NCBI GenBank assembly: GCA_941918925.1
Contig: OW799237.1
Span: 77,573,126 to 77,637,125 of the forward strand
Direction of reading: 5' to 3'
Source of the DNA: Phyto melanocephala
Taxonomy: Eukaryota; Arthropoda; Insecta; Diptera; Rhinophoridae
Length of the DNA: 64,000 bases
Shown: positions 45,841 through 57,877 of the stretch, in pieces
Layout: every line of letters begins with the position of its first letter
How positions within the stretch are numbered: position 1 is the stretch's first letter
Translations under genes and position numbers: made by a program
Notes under the pieces: model-generated
Seen by the model: only the letters and a program-made list of their open reading frames with translations
Databases searched by the model: none
Told to the model about the DNA's origin: nothing

Positions 45841-46287
45841 AGGTCGCGGCGGCCATTTGGCCGCTATTTTGTTTCATACATAATTGAACCATACCTAAAT
45901 TATCATAATAAAAACAAGGCTGATTAAAAAGGTGGCCGTATAAAATCAGCTGATTAATTTTTTTATTTTGTTGAATACTTAATTGTCACATAAATTCGCC
46001 TTTGTTTACATATTTTTGATTTGAAAATAAAAAAGTTAAAAAAAAACAAATTTTTTAAAAGAAAACAAATATTAAAAAAGTATAGAACTTAAAAAACTTC
46101 AATAGATTCTTAAATGGATAACGACTAGGAGTTCTCATCATATGCATTATCTACATATGCGTTCAAACATCAATTAATTTAAAAGGTACTGGAAAAATAA
46201 AACTTCCTGGTATATGAAAACTTTTAATGAATTATCGTTGTGTGTCGATTCAGGTAGAAAGAACCAGAAAAAAATAGACCATAGCGC

Positions 46288-46398
46288 CCGTATTCATAAA
46301 AAATATTTTAGGTTTATTAAAAGCTTATTTGACAGATGTTGCATAGAAATTTGTCAAATAAGCATTCAATAAAGCTAAAATATTTTTTATGAATACGG
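46288..46398. mobile_element. 111-bp hairpin MITE
   Basis: Nearly a perfect palindrome: CCGTATTCATAAAAAATATT..TTTAG with the inverse on the other side, arms of about 45 bp and a loop of about 18 bp. Target duplication not identified. Confidence 0.85.
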
Positions 46399-46902
46399 CA
46401 GTAGATCTTTAAATGAATATATTAATATATTTGAGATGCCCGAAATACTTGTTTTATCAACCTGTAATTTACCTTCAATATAATCATCTATATCTGTGTT
46501 ATTTTAAGCTTTTATTTAGAAAGAAATTACCAATCTATTTTATTTTTTTAAATTTCAATTTATTTTGTAGAGCTATTGTTTCTGTCTTGTCTGTTCTTGC
46601 TAGATCCCGTAGATAATAGAATAATAGAAGGTTTTGGGAATTTGGTTTCCAAAGAGACATATTGCGGTTATTATTTATTTTATTCTTTACCTTTTTTTAA
46701 AAAAACATCATGAGTTTAAATTTTTGATTTGCTTTTAGAAATACCTTCTGATTCTTTTTGGCTTTTCTCAACTTCAGCAGTGGATGAATTTTTAGACAAC
46801 AAAGAATCAACTTCTTCTTTGTGTAACTTATAGCTGTTAGCTTGAATTTCGTTTCAAAATTTCGAAATACATACATACATAAATAAAACTAAAGATAATA
46901 AA

Positions 46903-48254
46903 ACAAGTAAGAGCGCTATATTCGGCCGTGCCGAATCTTATATACCCTTCACAACGTGTAGTCATACAATAACAGTAGTTTGTATCACCATTCATCCCAT
47001 ATGAATTACGTACATACATATATAAAAAACATCCCATTGTAAAGTTATAAATTAACGTCTGTATGTTAAAAAAACAAAAAAAAAAATAAAAAAAAAATTT
47101 TTAAAAAAATTTAAAAAAAAATTAAAAAAAAAATGTAAAAAAAAAAAATTTAAATATAAGCTCTAAACACATAGACGCCAGCAGACTTCACAACTTCACG
47201 GCTTCAAATGCTGCCAACTTCAAATGCTGCTCTGAAGTCAGCTTCATAATTATTTTGAAGACAGCAACAACATAATAATCAGCTGATGTGTAGTTTAGCA
47301 ATACAAATTTCAGGGATGCCGCATGTATATTCTATAATGAATAAAATTAAAGTTATTGATAAAAAAATGTAAAAATATCACGAAAAACTACAAAAACACA
47401 TAAATTTATTTCTTTATTGTGTTTTTGTAATGTTCTTTTCTGTTTAATATTAAAAATAAGTTTTTGTTCTTATTTTTCCAATTTAATATGTATAATGGCA
47501 ACACTATATTTGTTTCTTGCTGCCCGTCAAAAAGGAAAATAGCCTAAGTTGGCAGCAGCAGCAAATGCTGTTGTGCAGTCGTGCTACTGTGCTGCCGTCA
47601 AAATAATCGTTTTCATTTAAACACATGGATTTTATTTTTGACATATTGCTGCTTGCTGTCTGCTGTCGTCTATGTGTTTAGAGCATTATACAATAAATAT
47701 AAAACAAAAAACAAAAAATAAAAAAAAAATTTAAAAAAAAATAATAAAAATATAAATAATATATTAAATAAAAAATAAAAAAAAATAAATAAAAAAAAAA
47801 TTAAAAAAAAATTTTTTTTTAAAAAATTTAAAAAAATTTTTTTTTGGCTCAGCTGGGATTCGATGCCACGTTTTCTCTAACCAGTATACACATTTGTATG
47901 TATGTGTTGTTGTTGTAATGTTGTTTTTGTGAAAAAAAAATCGAGGTGGTCGTGGGTTTTTGCTCATATCTCAGTTGTTTATGTACCGATGTTTCTCATT
48001 TTCAATACCGATCTACTCCCGAATATTTCTGACATTTTATTACCTCACCCGGGTCCAAGCGATGTCGGGGGGCTTCAAAAAGTTGATTTCAACATACAGA
48101 CGGACAGACTAACAGACTGACAGAGCTTAATCGACTCCCCTATTCATAAGCTTTCAGAAAATATATACTTTATGGGGTCGGAAATCAAAATTGTAGAAAT
48201 TTTACACGGAATGACAAACCTATATATACCCTTTTTCACTGTGTGAAGGGTATA
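46903..48254 (-). mobile_element. DINE-1/Helentron-like element hosting another element
   Basis: Minus strand. 3' end ACAAGTAAGAGCGCTATATT with the hairpin TTCGGCCGTGCCGAA at 46920; 5' end GTGTGAAGGGTATA at 48254 with the CCGACCCCATAAAGTATATA core inverted at 48160-48180. The A/T-homopolymer middle is split at 47159/47685. Confidence 0.85.
47160..47684. mobile_element. Inverted-repeat element nested in the Helentron-like copy
   Basis: Ends GCTCTAAACACATAGACGCC(AGCAGAC) and the inverse with one mismatch in 27 bp. Inside are CAGCAGCAGCAAATGCTG-type repeats and no ORF. No convincing target duplication. Confidence 0.8.
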
Positions 48255-48293
48255 CAAATTTAAATTTCAATTAGCAAGGTAAATTGTTCATAG

Positions 48294-49217
48294 CAAGGCG
48301 AATTAATCAGGTAAAATTATCAGCCCAGCTGATGGGGAAACTTTTTGTCAAAATTTGTTAAATTTGCCTTGATTACATTTATTAATGCAGGGAAGGAAAT
48401 TGTGATTTTGGATTCGGTATTAAACAATTAACTTACGTGTACTTTTTTGATAATCACTGTACTAAATTTATGTAAGGGGTGTCTCGAAACGCTTTTTTAC
48501 ATTTTAAAATGTCTCCCAAATCTAGTTTTTTTCAAACAAAAAATACATTTTATTGGCGTTATGGAAAAAAATTTCTAAACTTTATTATGCAAAAAACCAA
48601 AGTTTCAAATTTTAGGAGGTATATTTTGGCTTCTGTATAATAGCAATACAGCCTTTTTTAGGCACTCATTAATATAAAATTGACTGTTCATTGTACGATT
48701 CACAATGATTGCCTTTGAAGTTTTCCCACATGTACATATTGCTTGCCATATCATATATTTTTTGGCGAATTTTGAAATCTTTTTATACTTAAATTTATCG
48801 GAATCATTAGCTCTTTTATTAGGAACATAAAAACCCTGACCAGGAAGCTCTGAATAGTCAGCCTTACAATAGGTTTCATCGTCCATTAAAATACATCCAT
48901 TAAAATTATTTAATTTGTGACGTAGCAACTGTCTTGCTCTTATTCTTGCCGTTTTTGTTCCTTTTTCGTTTCGGTTTGGAGCTTTCTTGACTTTGAATGT
49001 TCTTAAATTTTCTGTTTTCTTTATTAGTTCTACAAGCGACTTCGAAATATGTGTTTCAAAAATTTTAATCCTTTTTTAAATAAATTTTATTATATTTAAT
49101 ATGTAAAAACAACTTTTCCATCCCTGATATACGAATTGGCCTTAACATAAAAGATCCCCTCAAAAGTTGCTTTGTTGTATCAATTCGCCGTTGCATATAC
49201 CTTATGGATATGCCTTG
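48294..49217. mobile_element. hAT-like MITE with 8-bp target duplication and nested Tc1
   Basis: CAAGGCGAATTAATCAGGTA at the left and ATATACCTTATGGATATGCCTTG-type right end. GTTCATAG is duplicated exactly (48286-48293, 49218-49225). The left part matches the inverse of the MITE at 60.8 kb (CAGCCCAGCTGATGGGGAAA). Interrupted by a Tc1-like element. Confidence 0.88.
48475..49070 (-). mobile_element. Tc1/mariner-type element, partial
   Basis: Left TA then AGGGGTGTCTCGAAACGCTT. The minus-strand frame (48605-48928) contains the first catalytic block ILMDDETYCKADYSELPGQG, then KKYMIWQAICTCGKTSKAII and VLLLYRSQNIPP, ending before the second Asp. Upstream sequence on the same strand continues the linker (KRKGTKTARIRARQLLRHKL). 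The matching right terminus is not visible. Confidence 0.75.
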
Positions 49218-49905
49218 GTTCATAGTTGTCAAGTTTCACAAAGGCGCCTTGATACTGACATTTTACGTACTCAAAAACACTAACAAAATGCCTGTTGTTT
49301 TTTTTATTGTATTTGTTGTAGTTATGAGTCACCTGATTGAAATGACAATAATATCCTTATAATTCTGTGTTTTATTCAAAATCAACCACCCTTTATTTGA
49401 AAAAATGAGCTTGTAAATACCATTTATTATATAAGTATTAATATTTTAGTATCTTTAAGTAAAAACAAAACATTAGACTTAACATACTTTAAAAATGTTA
49501 AAATTATATTAAAAAAAAAATACTTAAAAGCCTTTGATATTATTTTTTTTCATAATAAAACAGTCTTAAAAATGAATTATTAATGTATTTGGAATTTAAA
49601 TAAATTCCTTCTTGCATTGAGATGGTAAAATCGTAAAATATTAAAATGTAAATGTAAACAGTGATAAAAGTGATAAAAATCACAGTAAAAATACTAAAAT
49701 GATAATGTTTATTTTATGTGGTACCAAGAGTATTTCTCAATTGCACAGCAAAGCTTAATGGTGTACAGTAATGTTTATGATTGTAATTCATATTGACGTT
49801 CCAGTTAGATATTGAAATACATATGCTGTACATGTGTTGAAGGTAATATGCTTAGAATATTTATGAGAATTGAGCAACCTGGATAGTTTAGTAGCATTTA
49901 ACAAA

Positions 49906-50270
49906 CTAGTGTGTGACCGAAAAAAGGGACGTAGTGTGTGAATGAAGTTTTTAGAAAAACGAATTTAAAGTTTCATAACGCTTTATCACTGTGAACACAC
50001 CTTCAGTTGGTTGCAGACTTTGATGACGTCATGCCTATGGGGTGACGTATTTTTTTCGCTTTTAGTGTGGCAATACCTTTGGTATTGTTGCTGCTCTGTT
50101 TGTTATGATCTCGATACTTGATTCTTAAGCCGCAACCAGTGACCGACGCAACACCGTTTTTATGGGGTAAATAAATTTTTATCAGAAATCTTACTCATTT
50201 CATCTTATTCTACATCCTTTTGGGTACCAGAATCCACTCTTAAGTCCAAACCCGTTTTTCGACACACTAG
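49906..50270. mobile_element. Possible MITE, CTAGTGTGT ends
   Basis: CTAGTGTGTGACCGAAAAAA on the left and the inverse of CGTTTTTCGACACACTAG on the right. The arms are about 25 bp with gaps. A TGATGACGTCAT-like palindrome lies inside. Confidence 0.45.
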
Positions 50271-50406
50271 GTCCGTTTTCTCGGAGAAGGTCACATGTAT
50301 AGATATTGTAAGAAAAACCAACTCAGTGGTGCTTGCGGTTGTAACGGTAAAATAAAAATAAACATTGAATTGTCACTAGCAGACACTTTTAAATATTATT
50401 CTCAAA

Positions 50407-51888
50407 TCTCTATCTATATATATAAAAATCAATGTGTGTTTATATATTTGTATGATTGTATGTTTTCACAGAATCTTTCTGTATGTCTGGGAGGAACTAT
50501 AGGCTATACTTTGGTTTGAAATTGTAAGTGGGCGGGGTGCCACGCCCTATTAAAGAATAAGTATTAAATATTATATATCACGAAAGTTAATACAGCTAGA
50601 GTCTTCAAATTAAGTACGGTCAACTTTGACATCCACACGAACATTTGGGTAAAAAATGGGCGAACTTGCAATAGTAGGCGTGGCCACATGAATTAAATAC
50701 TTAAATTCGTATATTTGGAAAACGATATCGATTAGAGTAGTAAAATTTTGCAAGAGCAACTTTGACACCCAAAATGAACATTTAGGCAAGAAATAGGTGC
50801 ATTATCAATAGTGGGCGTGGCACCCGCCATATGAATTAAATACTAAAATTCGTATATCTGGAAAACGATATCGATTAGAGTAATAAAATTTTGCAAAAGC
50901 AACTTTGATATTCAAATAAACATTTATGGAAAAAATGGGTGCATTAACAATAGTGGGCGTGGCACCTGCCATATGAATTAAATACTAAAATTCGTAAAAA
51001 CGATATCGATTAGAGTACTAAGATTTTGCAAAAGCAACTTTGACACCCAAATGAACATTTAGGCAAGAAATGGGTGCATTATCAATAGTGGGCGTGGCAC
51101 CTACCACGCAACTTTGATATTCAAATAAACATTTATGGAAAAAATGGGTGCATTAACAATAGTGGGCGTGGCACCTGCCATATGAATTAAATACTAAAAT
51201 TCGTATATCTGGAAAACGATATCGATTAGAGTACTAAGATTTTGCAAAAGCAACTTTGACACCCAAATGAACATTTAGGCAAGAAATGGGTGCATTATCA
51301 ATAGTGGGCGTGGCACCTACCATATGAATTAAATAGTAAAATTCGTATATTTGGAAAACGATATCGATTAGAGTACTAAGATTTTGTAAAAGCAACTTTG
51401 ATATTCAAATAAACATTTATGGAAAAAATGGGTGCATTAACAATAGTGGGCGTGGCACCTGCCATATGAATTAAATAGTAAAATTCGTATATTTGGAAAA
51501 CGATATCGATTAGAGTACTAAGATTTTGCAAAAGCAACTTTGATATTCAAATAAACATTTATGGAAAAAATGGGTGCATTATCAATAGTGGGCGTGGTAC
51601 CTACCATATGAATTAAATAGTAAAATTCGTATATTTGGAAAACGATATCGATTAGAGTACTAAAATTTTGCAAAAGCAACTTTGATATTCAAATAAATAT
51701 TTATGGAAAAAATTCGTATATCTGGAAAACGATATCGATTAGAGTACTAAGATTTTGCAAAAGCAACTTTGACACCCAAATGAACATTTAGGCAAGAAAT
51801 GGGTGCATTATCAACAGTGGGCGTGGCACCTGCCATATGAATTAAATATTAAAATTTGGGGTGGCGAAGCCCACTGGGTATTAGCTAG
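50407..51888 (+). mobile_element. Helitron, non-autonomous, with internal tandem repeats
   Basis: A|TCTCTATCTATATATATAAA at the left, and GTGGCGAAGCCCACTGGGTA then TTAGCTAG|T at the right: TC start, hairpin, CTAG end, A/T target. No Rep/helicase coding. The body is built of about eight tandem repeats. Confidence 0.85.
50666..51840. repeat. Tandem repeat of a 142-bp unit within the Helitron
   Basis: The landmark CGATATCGATTAGAG falls at 50723, 50866, 51001, 51217, 51359, 51501, 51643 and 51730, so the usual period is about 142 bp with one longer (fusion) and one shorter (deletion) unit. Each unit also has GTGGGCGTGGCACC and AAAATGGGTGCATTA; two alternating versions exist (TTGACACCCAAATGAAC and TTGATATTCAAATAAAC). 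Confidence 0.93.
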
Positions 51889-52763
51889 TTACTTTATAAA
51901 ACCATAACAATGTACTTGCACATAAAAATAAACAACAAAATAGAATAAAATAAAATAACGAACAATCTTTGATGAACCAAAAAGTCTTAAAACCCCTCGA
52001 TGGCTACAAGTAAAGATAAACACAAACAAAAGCCTAAAATATTTGTATCGAGCATAATAGCCTTCGTCGGACAAATTTTACTCGAATTTTAGTTTTCGCT
52101 CTAATACCCTGTTAAACAGCATTTCAATTTGATTCAAGTGTTAGATAAACAAAGGCACATATATAAAATAGATGCATACATTTTATAAGTGAAATATAAA
52201 TTTCCCTAAAATCTAGAAGATAACGAAAAAATTAAGTTTGTGTGGGTGTGAGTGTCAATGCTGGAAAAAGTAACGCACACTTGACTGTCTGTCTCTAACT
52301 TTGTCTGTGTCTGTTTATGAGTAGCTTGAGTTTTTTTAGCCTCTTATTTCGAAGAGCTTTAAAAACATAATTTGCTTCTACTGCTCCTCATCCAAACTTT
52401 TGCATTGTACGCATTTGCTTTTAAAAGGATGATAATGAATAAATACTTGTTTTAAAACATTTTAGATAAGACGGCAATTCAAAGAGACAACATTTTGTAA
52501 ACTCAAGTGACAATAAACGATTTGTATTTGATGTTCGTAACATGCTTTTGTTTTAATACGCATTTCTACATTCTAAATTGCAAAAACAAAAGGGAAAAGT
52601 TAGAAAGTGACGACTACCGAATGTGGCATTTTTCATGTTTCCTGCCAAGAAAGCCGTGAAATGTTCAAATAGCAACTCAACTTTTAGATTTTTGAATGAA
52701 TTAAGTTCTAAAATACCATACATACTATGTACATACATACCTTCATATAGATGGCTTAATATA
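51889..52763. other. Gene-free stretch
   Basis: No element with clear ends and no convincing gene. Confidence 0.45.
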
Positions 52764-53395
52764 AACAAGTAAGAGTGCTAGATTAGGAAATGCCGAATCT
52801 GATAATACCCTTCACCACCATACACAAATGTATAATGACCACATCGTTAAGTTTAACCTAGATGTCAGATTTCTTTTCATATGCCATTTTGTTAATTCTA
52901 TTAGTATTATATTTAGTATTCTATTAGTCAAGCCCTTTCATTTGATACCCATATCGATGGGATTGAAAAAACAAAACTATCCACCATTTTGTTTAAGACG
53001 CCATCTTAGATTTTACACTTTTTTTTTATATTTTACTATAGTTGATTTAAGTTTCTGCCTTAAAAATAAGGGAAAAACAGAGTCAGTCATATTAATTTGC
53101 TCATATCTCAGAAAGTTATGGGGCGTTATGCTGATTTTTAATACCAAACTGCCTTCGCAGATTCCTAATATTTCAATACCACTCACGTGTTATGGAGATA
53201 TTGGAGGCTTAAAAATATGATTTAAACATACACATTGATCCACGGATTGGCGGACTATTCTCAATGGACTCCCCTGTTCATAAGCTCTCAGAATATATTA
53301 TGGGGTTGGGATAGAATATTGTAGAAATGTCATACGAAATGACAAACATTTATACATACAGGGCATATTTACACTCTCTGTGAAGTGTGTCAAAA
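52764..53395 (-). mobile_element. DINE-1/Helentron-like element
   Basis: Minus strand. 3' end AACAAGTAAGAGTGCTAGAT, degraded hairpin, TACCCTTCACCACCATACA; the middle shares GATACCCATATCGATGGGAT with other copies; the inverted core GACAAACATTTATACATACA is near 53345. Ends eroded. Confidence 0.75.
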
Positions 53396-53446
53396 GACGT
53401 ATCTAGCCACATAAAAAATTAAATTTTTGAAGGAGTGATTTGCTTA

Positions 53447-54363
53447 TATTTGACGCGACATGACAAAAGGGACCTTATCTTCCCAGTGTAAAATTTTCAG
53501 TGCAGGCCAAAACGTGAATTAAAGTCTAAATTTCATGTTTTGGATTTTCGACAGCTAATGCTTCCTATATATCTCGGCGTGTATTTACATCACATAATCG
53601 GTCATATTCTTTTCTTTAATGAGCTGTGTTTGACACTTTAGAACTTTGTCTTTGTCTTTAGCGTGTTTTTACATAAAAATAAAATGGATGTAGATAAAAT
53701 TGCCAAAATTATTGAAAAAGTGAAAAAAACAATCGCAAATATTACAAAAAATAGTCATTTTTAATTTTTCTTCTACTGATAAATTAGCTGTTCTCTCCAG
53801 AACAACTTTAGATACCATTCCCATGCGACATATAGATGCAACCGACGCCAACGTGATGAATGACATTTCAGATTTTCCAGACCCAATCATTCCACCTGGC
53901 TTATCAATCCAGAGAAAACAAATATTTATATGAAAAAATAAGACCGTATTTGTAGGGACGAGCGATTACTATGTCCTAAGGCTCCCACAGCTATTGCTGA
54001 GCACCAGTCCGATAGTGAAGATGAACATCTCATCTCAAAGAAAAAGACTGCGCCCATGCTCCAAAGCGACGAAAAATAACCTTGCGAAGTAGAAGGAAGC
54101 TTTTCAATGCAAAGTAGAAGTAAAATATTTTCTACCTAAATTCCCAAACGAAATCAAAATAAACACATGGACTCAATGGACCTCAATTATCTTGAAACTA
54201 CCTTTTTTTGAAATAAAAACTTCAAAATGCTGTAACTTCGTCTTCTTCGGTTTTGAGATTTTTGCATGATTTTGGTGTCATTTTGTTACTTATCCATTGG
54301 TATCAAAAACCCGATTTTGACCCCTGGCAAGATAAGGTCCCTTTCGTCATGACGCGTCACATA
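53447..54363. mobile_element. Inverted-repeat element with TGACGCG ends and coding remnants
   Basis: Arms ATATTTGACGCGACATGACA..AAAGGGACCTTATCTT and the inverse, about 40 bp with few mismatches. Inside, plus-strand pieces look coding: MDVDKIAKIIEKVKKTIANI (53683-) and, after stops, TDANVMNDISDFPDPIIPPG (about 53840-53900). Family unknown. Confidence 0.65.
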
Positions 54364-54459
54364 TATGGACGACCAGAAAACATTAAAATCTCGATTTCGT
54401 TAAAAATCAAGATACGCCCTTTTTATATTAAGCCATCGCTTTATGCATATCGTTATTTT

Positions 54460-54962
54460 CATACCCTTCACAGGGTATTCTCCTTCTGTTAGTCTGGCAA
54501 GCTGCCCATGTGTATGTGGAAATCAGCTTTTTCAAGCCATCAAACATTTACAAAACCCGTGTAAGGCACCAAAATATTAAAAATATTTGAGAGCAGATTG
54601 GTATTGAAAATCAGAAATATCGCTCTAGAAACAACTAAGATATAATGAAAAACCTAGACCACCTCGTCCTTTCACACCATTTCAAACTGGATGAACGTAG
54701 GTTCAAATCCCAGTTAAGACAAACTTTTTTTATTTTTTTTTAATCCATACATACATAAGCTAAATTTATAATTTTACAATGGGATGTTTTTAAGAAAATA
54801 AATTCAATATAAAGGTAATGAAAGGTATGTATATGTATGTATGTATGTACGTATTTCATATTAATGAAGTGAATGTTGATAAAAACAATTGTTATTGCAT
54901 GACTACACGTTGTGAGGGGTATATAAGATTCGGCTCGGCCGAATGTAGCTCTCTTATTTGTT
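54460..54962 (+). mobile_element. DINE-1/Helentron-like element
   Basis: Short 5' block (ATACCCTTCACAGGGTATTC), the A/T middle, then TTGCATGACTACACGTTGTG, GGGTATATAAGATTCGGCTC with hairpin TTCGGCTCGGCCGAA, and CTCTTATTTGTTT. Confidence 0.8.
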
Positions 54963-56236
54963 TTAAATATAATTGAAATCGAAAGAAAAATATGCAGCAG
55001 GATATCATTTTGACCATGAGAATTATGAGCTCTAAAAAGGAAAGGATAAAGAAAACAGAAACCATCCCAAACATCAAAAAAATAGCAAACAATTAAGGAA
55101 ATTTTATAATGAAAAAAAATTTAGTAAAAATTTGTTAATAATTGAAATAAAAAATAAATAAAAGGAATTGCCATACAAATCACATAAATTTTCCATAGAA
55201 AGATTAATCTCCAAATTCAGGATCAATTTATAAATTTAAAAAATGTTTAGGTTTAAAAAGCGATTTTTCTTACGAAAAATTTAATTTGCTTTTAAATCAA
55301 TTTAAGACTATCTTTTGCACATTTTCAATGTAAAACAATATTTATTTGCAAAGTAATAAAAAATTTATGTTTTTCTGTTTTAAACGAAATTCCCTACAGA
55401 TTAAGATGAAGGTTAAAGAAAAATAAAATAAAATGTGGTAAGTTGGGGAATATTAGAAATTGAATTGAGTTTTTATTTTACCATAGTAAAGATAGATTTT
55501 ATAAGTGCGTGTAAAGGAGGCAGACACAAACTGACATTTAAGCTCCACATACATTTATACATAAGTATTTACTGTATTCACAAGGTGTGCTAAATTCAAA
55601 TGTTCTAAATTAATAACTTAAAAAAAAAATGACTGTTGTGAACGTCCTTTCAGAACCAAGTGTGTTATATTGAATTTAAGTCGACGATTTTGCTAAATTT
55701 TTGATAACAGATTTTTTTAACGGTTATCAGAGGTGGCGGCTTACGTTGTAAAGGTGAAATCCTAGAACATTATGACAATACGACATGTTTGAACACTTAG
55801 TAAATACAGTTATTGTATTTCTTTTACTATTTAATTTTCTTGTTAAATGTCCTTAATTTTTCGATCTGCTGACCACTTTGATATGCAGCTTAATGCCTGG
55901 AAGCCAGCAAGGCCGACCATCTGGCAACATTCTATAAAATTATATTAAGAGTAACTTCTTCAGTGAAAATTTTACATTTTCACATTTTTTATACAGTTTG
56001 CCATTAGAAATATATGGTGGGAATAAGAACATATGCAGTTGTAAGAATCTTTTTATTGTGGCCTCTAAACAAGTTGTACAAAGTCTACAGTAGTACAAAT
56101 GAAATCTATTAGAGCACAAAGTAAAAAACGTTCAGTTTCATATCAATTCAGTATTTAATTTGTAGCGTAAAATTATACCAAAAAAAAGTACTTTTCCATT
56201 CCTGTGTTTAATAGAGATTAAAAAGGATAAACACTC
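54963..56236. other. Gene-free stretch
   Basis: AT-rich with no supported feature. Confidence 0.45.
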
Positions 56237-57096
56237 ATATGGGCATTTCCATGAATATGTCAACCACGACTGTAAAAATAAAAACTTTTGAAAGTTTTTC
56301 AATAAAAGTTTATTGATAAAAAAAATACTAAAATTTTACTATGCGCAGGTGTGAAGAGCTCTTTACGTTATTTTAAGAGCAGTAATAAGAGTTTAATCTG
56401 ATTATCTCTTTGACTTATGTTGAAGAATTGCAATCAACTATTTTTTTTAGCGACTAAACTGTAAAAATAATTTTTAATTGTAAATATGCCTTTAAATTAG
56501 GTAACAGCAATTAACAAGATCCATAAGAAAAAAGAAAATATAGAGCTCAATTAGCGGTATTTTTATTTTGATTTCCCTTGGATGTTATTTCAATGTCACG
56601 TACGTAGTGCAGAAACATTATTTGTTACCGTCATTCATATTTGAACAGCCGCAAGAGCACCTAATTTAGAATTTAACTTTTTATACATTTTATTACCTAA
56701 GAATACTATTGGAGAAAAATCTGCCACGTGCAATATGTCACGAACGATATTAAATTGAATATATTGCAAAATCATTTAAAAATTATTTTCAATTAAGTAC
56801 GATGGATTTTAAAAGAAAAGTATTTGGTTTAGTGTAAGAAATTAAAAAAAGGAAAAATACCTCCCAAGATTCGCCGATTTTTTCATATTTTCATATTTCC
56901 TCAAAATCACTTCTGTTTTATGTCACGTACGGTATATTCTTATGTTTCTGGGTATTTTAGACAACAAATATTCAAAAATAATTATTTTTGTTTTTAAATA
57001 AAGTACCCTTTGAATGGAACATAAAGAATGCAACATAAATTTCTCCACTTTATAGGAGTACGAATGTCACGTACGATGACATGGAAATGCCCTTAT
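56237..57096 (-). mobile_element. Inverted-repeat element with CGTACGTGAC sites, copy 2
   Basis: Ends ATATGGGCATTTCCATGAAT and CATGGAAATGCCCTTAT. Inverse CGTACGTGAC sites at 56595, 56922 and 57065 and a variant at 56737 (GTCACGAACG) fall in the same order as in copy 1, and the intervening sequence is alignable throughout. Confidence 0.8.
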
Positions 57097-57533
57097 GTCT
57101 GTATGTACGCTTGTAGGTGTGTGTATAGTATATCATAAAAGCATACCAGCATACTAATAATAACTTTAGGCAAAATATACTGATTGTTTTCCCCTGTTAT
57201 TTTATAAATTTAAGAAATAAAAAGTAGCATTTTAAGCCCTGCAGCGGTTTATCTTTGTTAATACACAATAATATGATGCATACATCCTCAACGATTTGAC
57301 AATGATTCTGTAACAAATAAAAAAAAAGAAAATACTAAATGAAAACAAACAGAGAATTTGACTGGAATGACAACACATGTGAAAATAACATTTATTTTTG
57401 AAATTTTTATTCAACCATACTCTTACATATCGACCGCTGTGCGCGAAATTAACGTATGTTACAAAAATAAAATTTTACAGGAGAGCGTTCTTATTACTTT
57501 TAAGAGAAAAAAAACGTAAATAACACTGCTACG
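57097..57533. other. Short gene-free stretch
   Basis: Nothing recognisable. Confidence 0.4.
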
Positions 57534-57750
57534 TGGTGCCCCGGTGGATTAGTCAGTAGTGTGCTGGTCTGCTAGTTTGGGGATTGCGGGCTAGATTCCC
57601 GCCAGAGACTCTGGACTGGTCTGCTTCTCTTTCTCTTATATTCTTATTATTTTATTCTTCTGAAGCGCACAACATTCGAATTGGGCATAAAAGTATAACT
57701 GTCGTGGGTTTGGGCTTTTAGTGGCCCTTCTTTTCAACCTAACCTAACAA
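57534..57750 (+). mobile_element. tRNA-derived SINE
   Basis: Begins GGTGCCCCGGTGGATTAGTC. An A-box-like TGGATTAGTCAGTAGTGTGC (57545) and a B-box-like GGGCTAGATTCCCG (57588) are about 40 bp apart, as in a tRNA-type RNA polymerase III promoter. A tRNA-unrelated tail follows (CTTCTCTTTCTCTTATATTC, CATAAAAGTATAACTGTCGT) and the end CCTAACCTAACAAAATG. It is the only copy in the window. Confidence 0.7.
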
Positions 57751-57877
57751 AATGTACACAGTGTTATATCCATAATGAAATTAGTTATTTTTAATTTTTA
57801 TTTATTGTCGAACTTTTAATATTTAAACTAATATTCCAATTTTTAAACAGGCTTGTAAATAGTTATCGCTATAATAT

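Larger units (their letters stand above)
45915..49338. mobile_element. hAT-like MITE (family of 5622-5874) inflated by nested insertions
   Basis: Left part (45915-46015): AAGGCTGATTAAAAAGGTGG, CAGCTGATTAATTTTTTTAT and TTCGCCTTTGTTTACAT follow the MITE at 5.6 kb. Right part (about 49258-49338): CTGTTGTTTTTTTTATTGTA, then TTTGTTGTAGTTATGAGTCA and CCTGATTG match its right arm, lacking the last bases. Everything between is foreign. Confidence 0.6.
44668..49393 (+). mobile_element. Mariner (DD41D) split by a 3.4-kb stack of insertions
   Basis: Left end: TA then AAGGGTGGTGAAATTTTAAG. The transposase region ends near 45840, and non-coding 3' sequence follows to about 45914 (ATTATCATAATAAAAAC). The element resumes near 49340 with AATGACAATAATATCCTTAT and ends GATTTT-like...AACCACCCTT|TA. 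Comparison with the deleted mariner at 63.3-63.9 kb shows these two parts adjoin there. Confidence 0.75.

Noticed and set aside
46714..46846. Minus-strand frame ANSYKLHKEEVDSLLSKNSS...KSKSKI resembling the C-terminus of a small DNA-binding protein
   Set aside because: Only about 42 codons with no upstream part, inside a transposon stack; could be chance.
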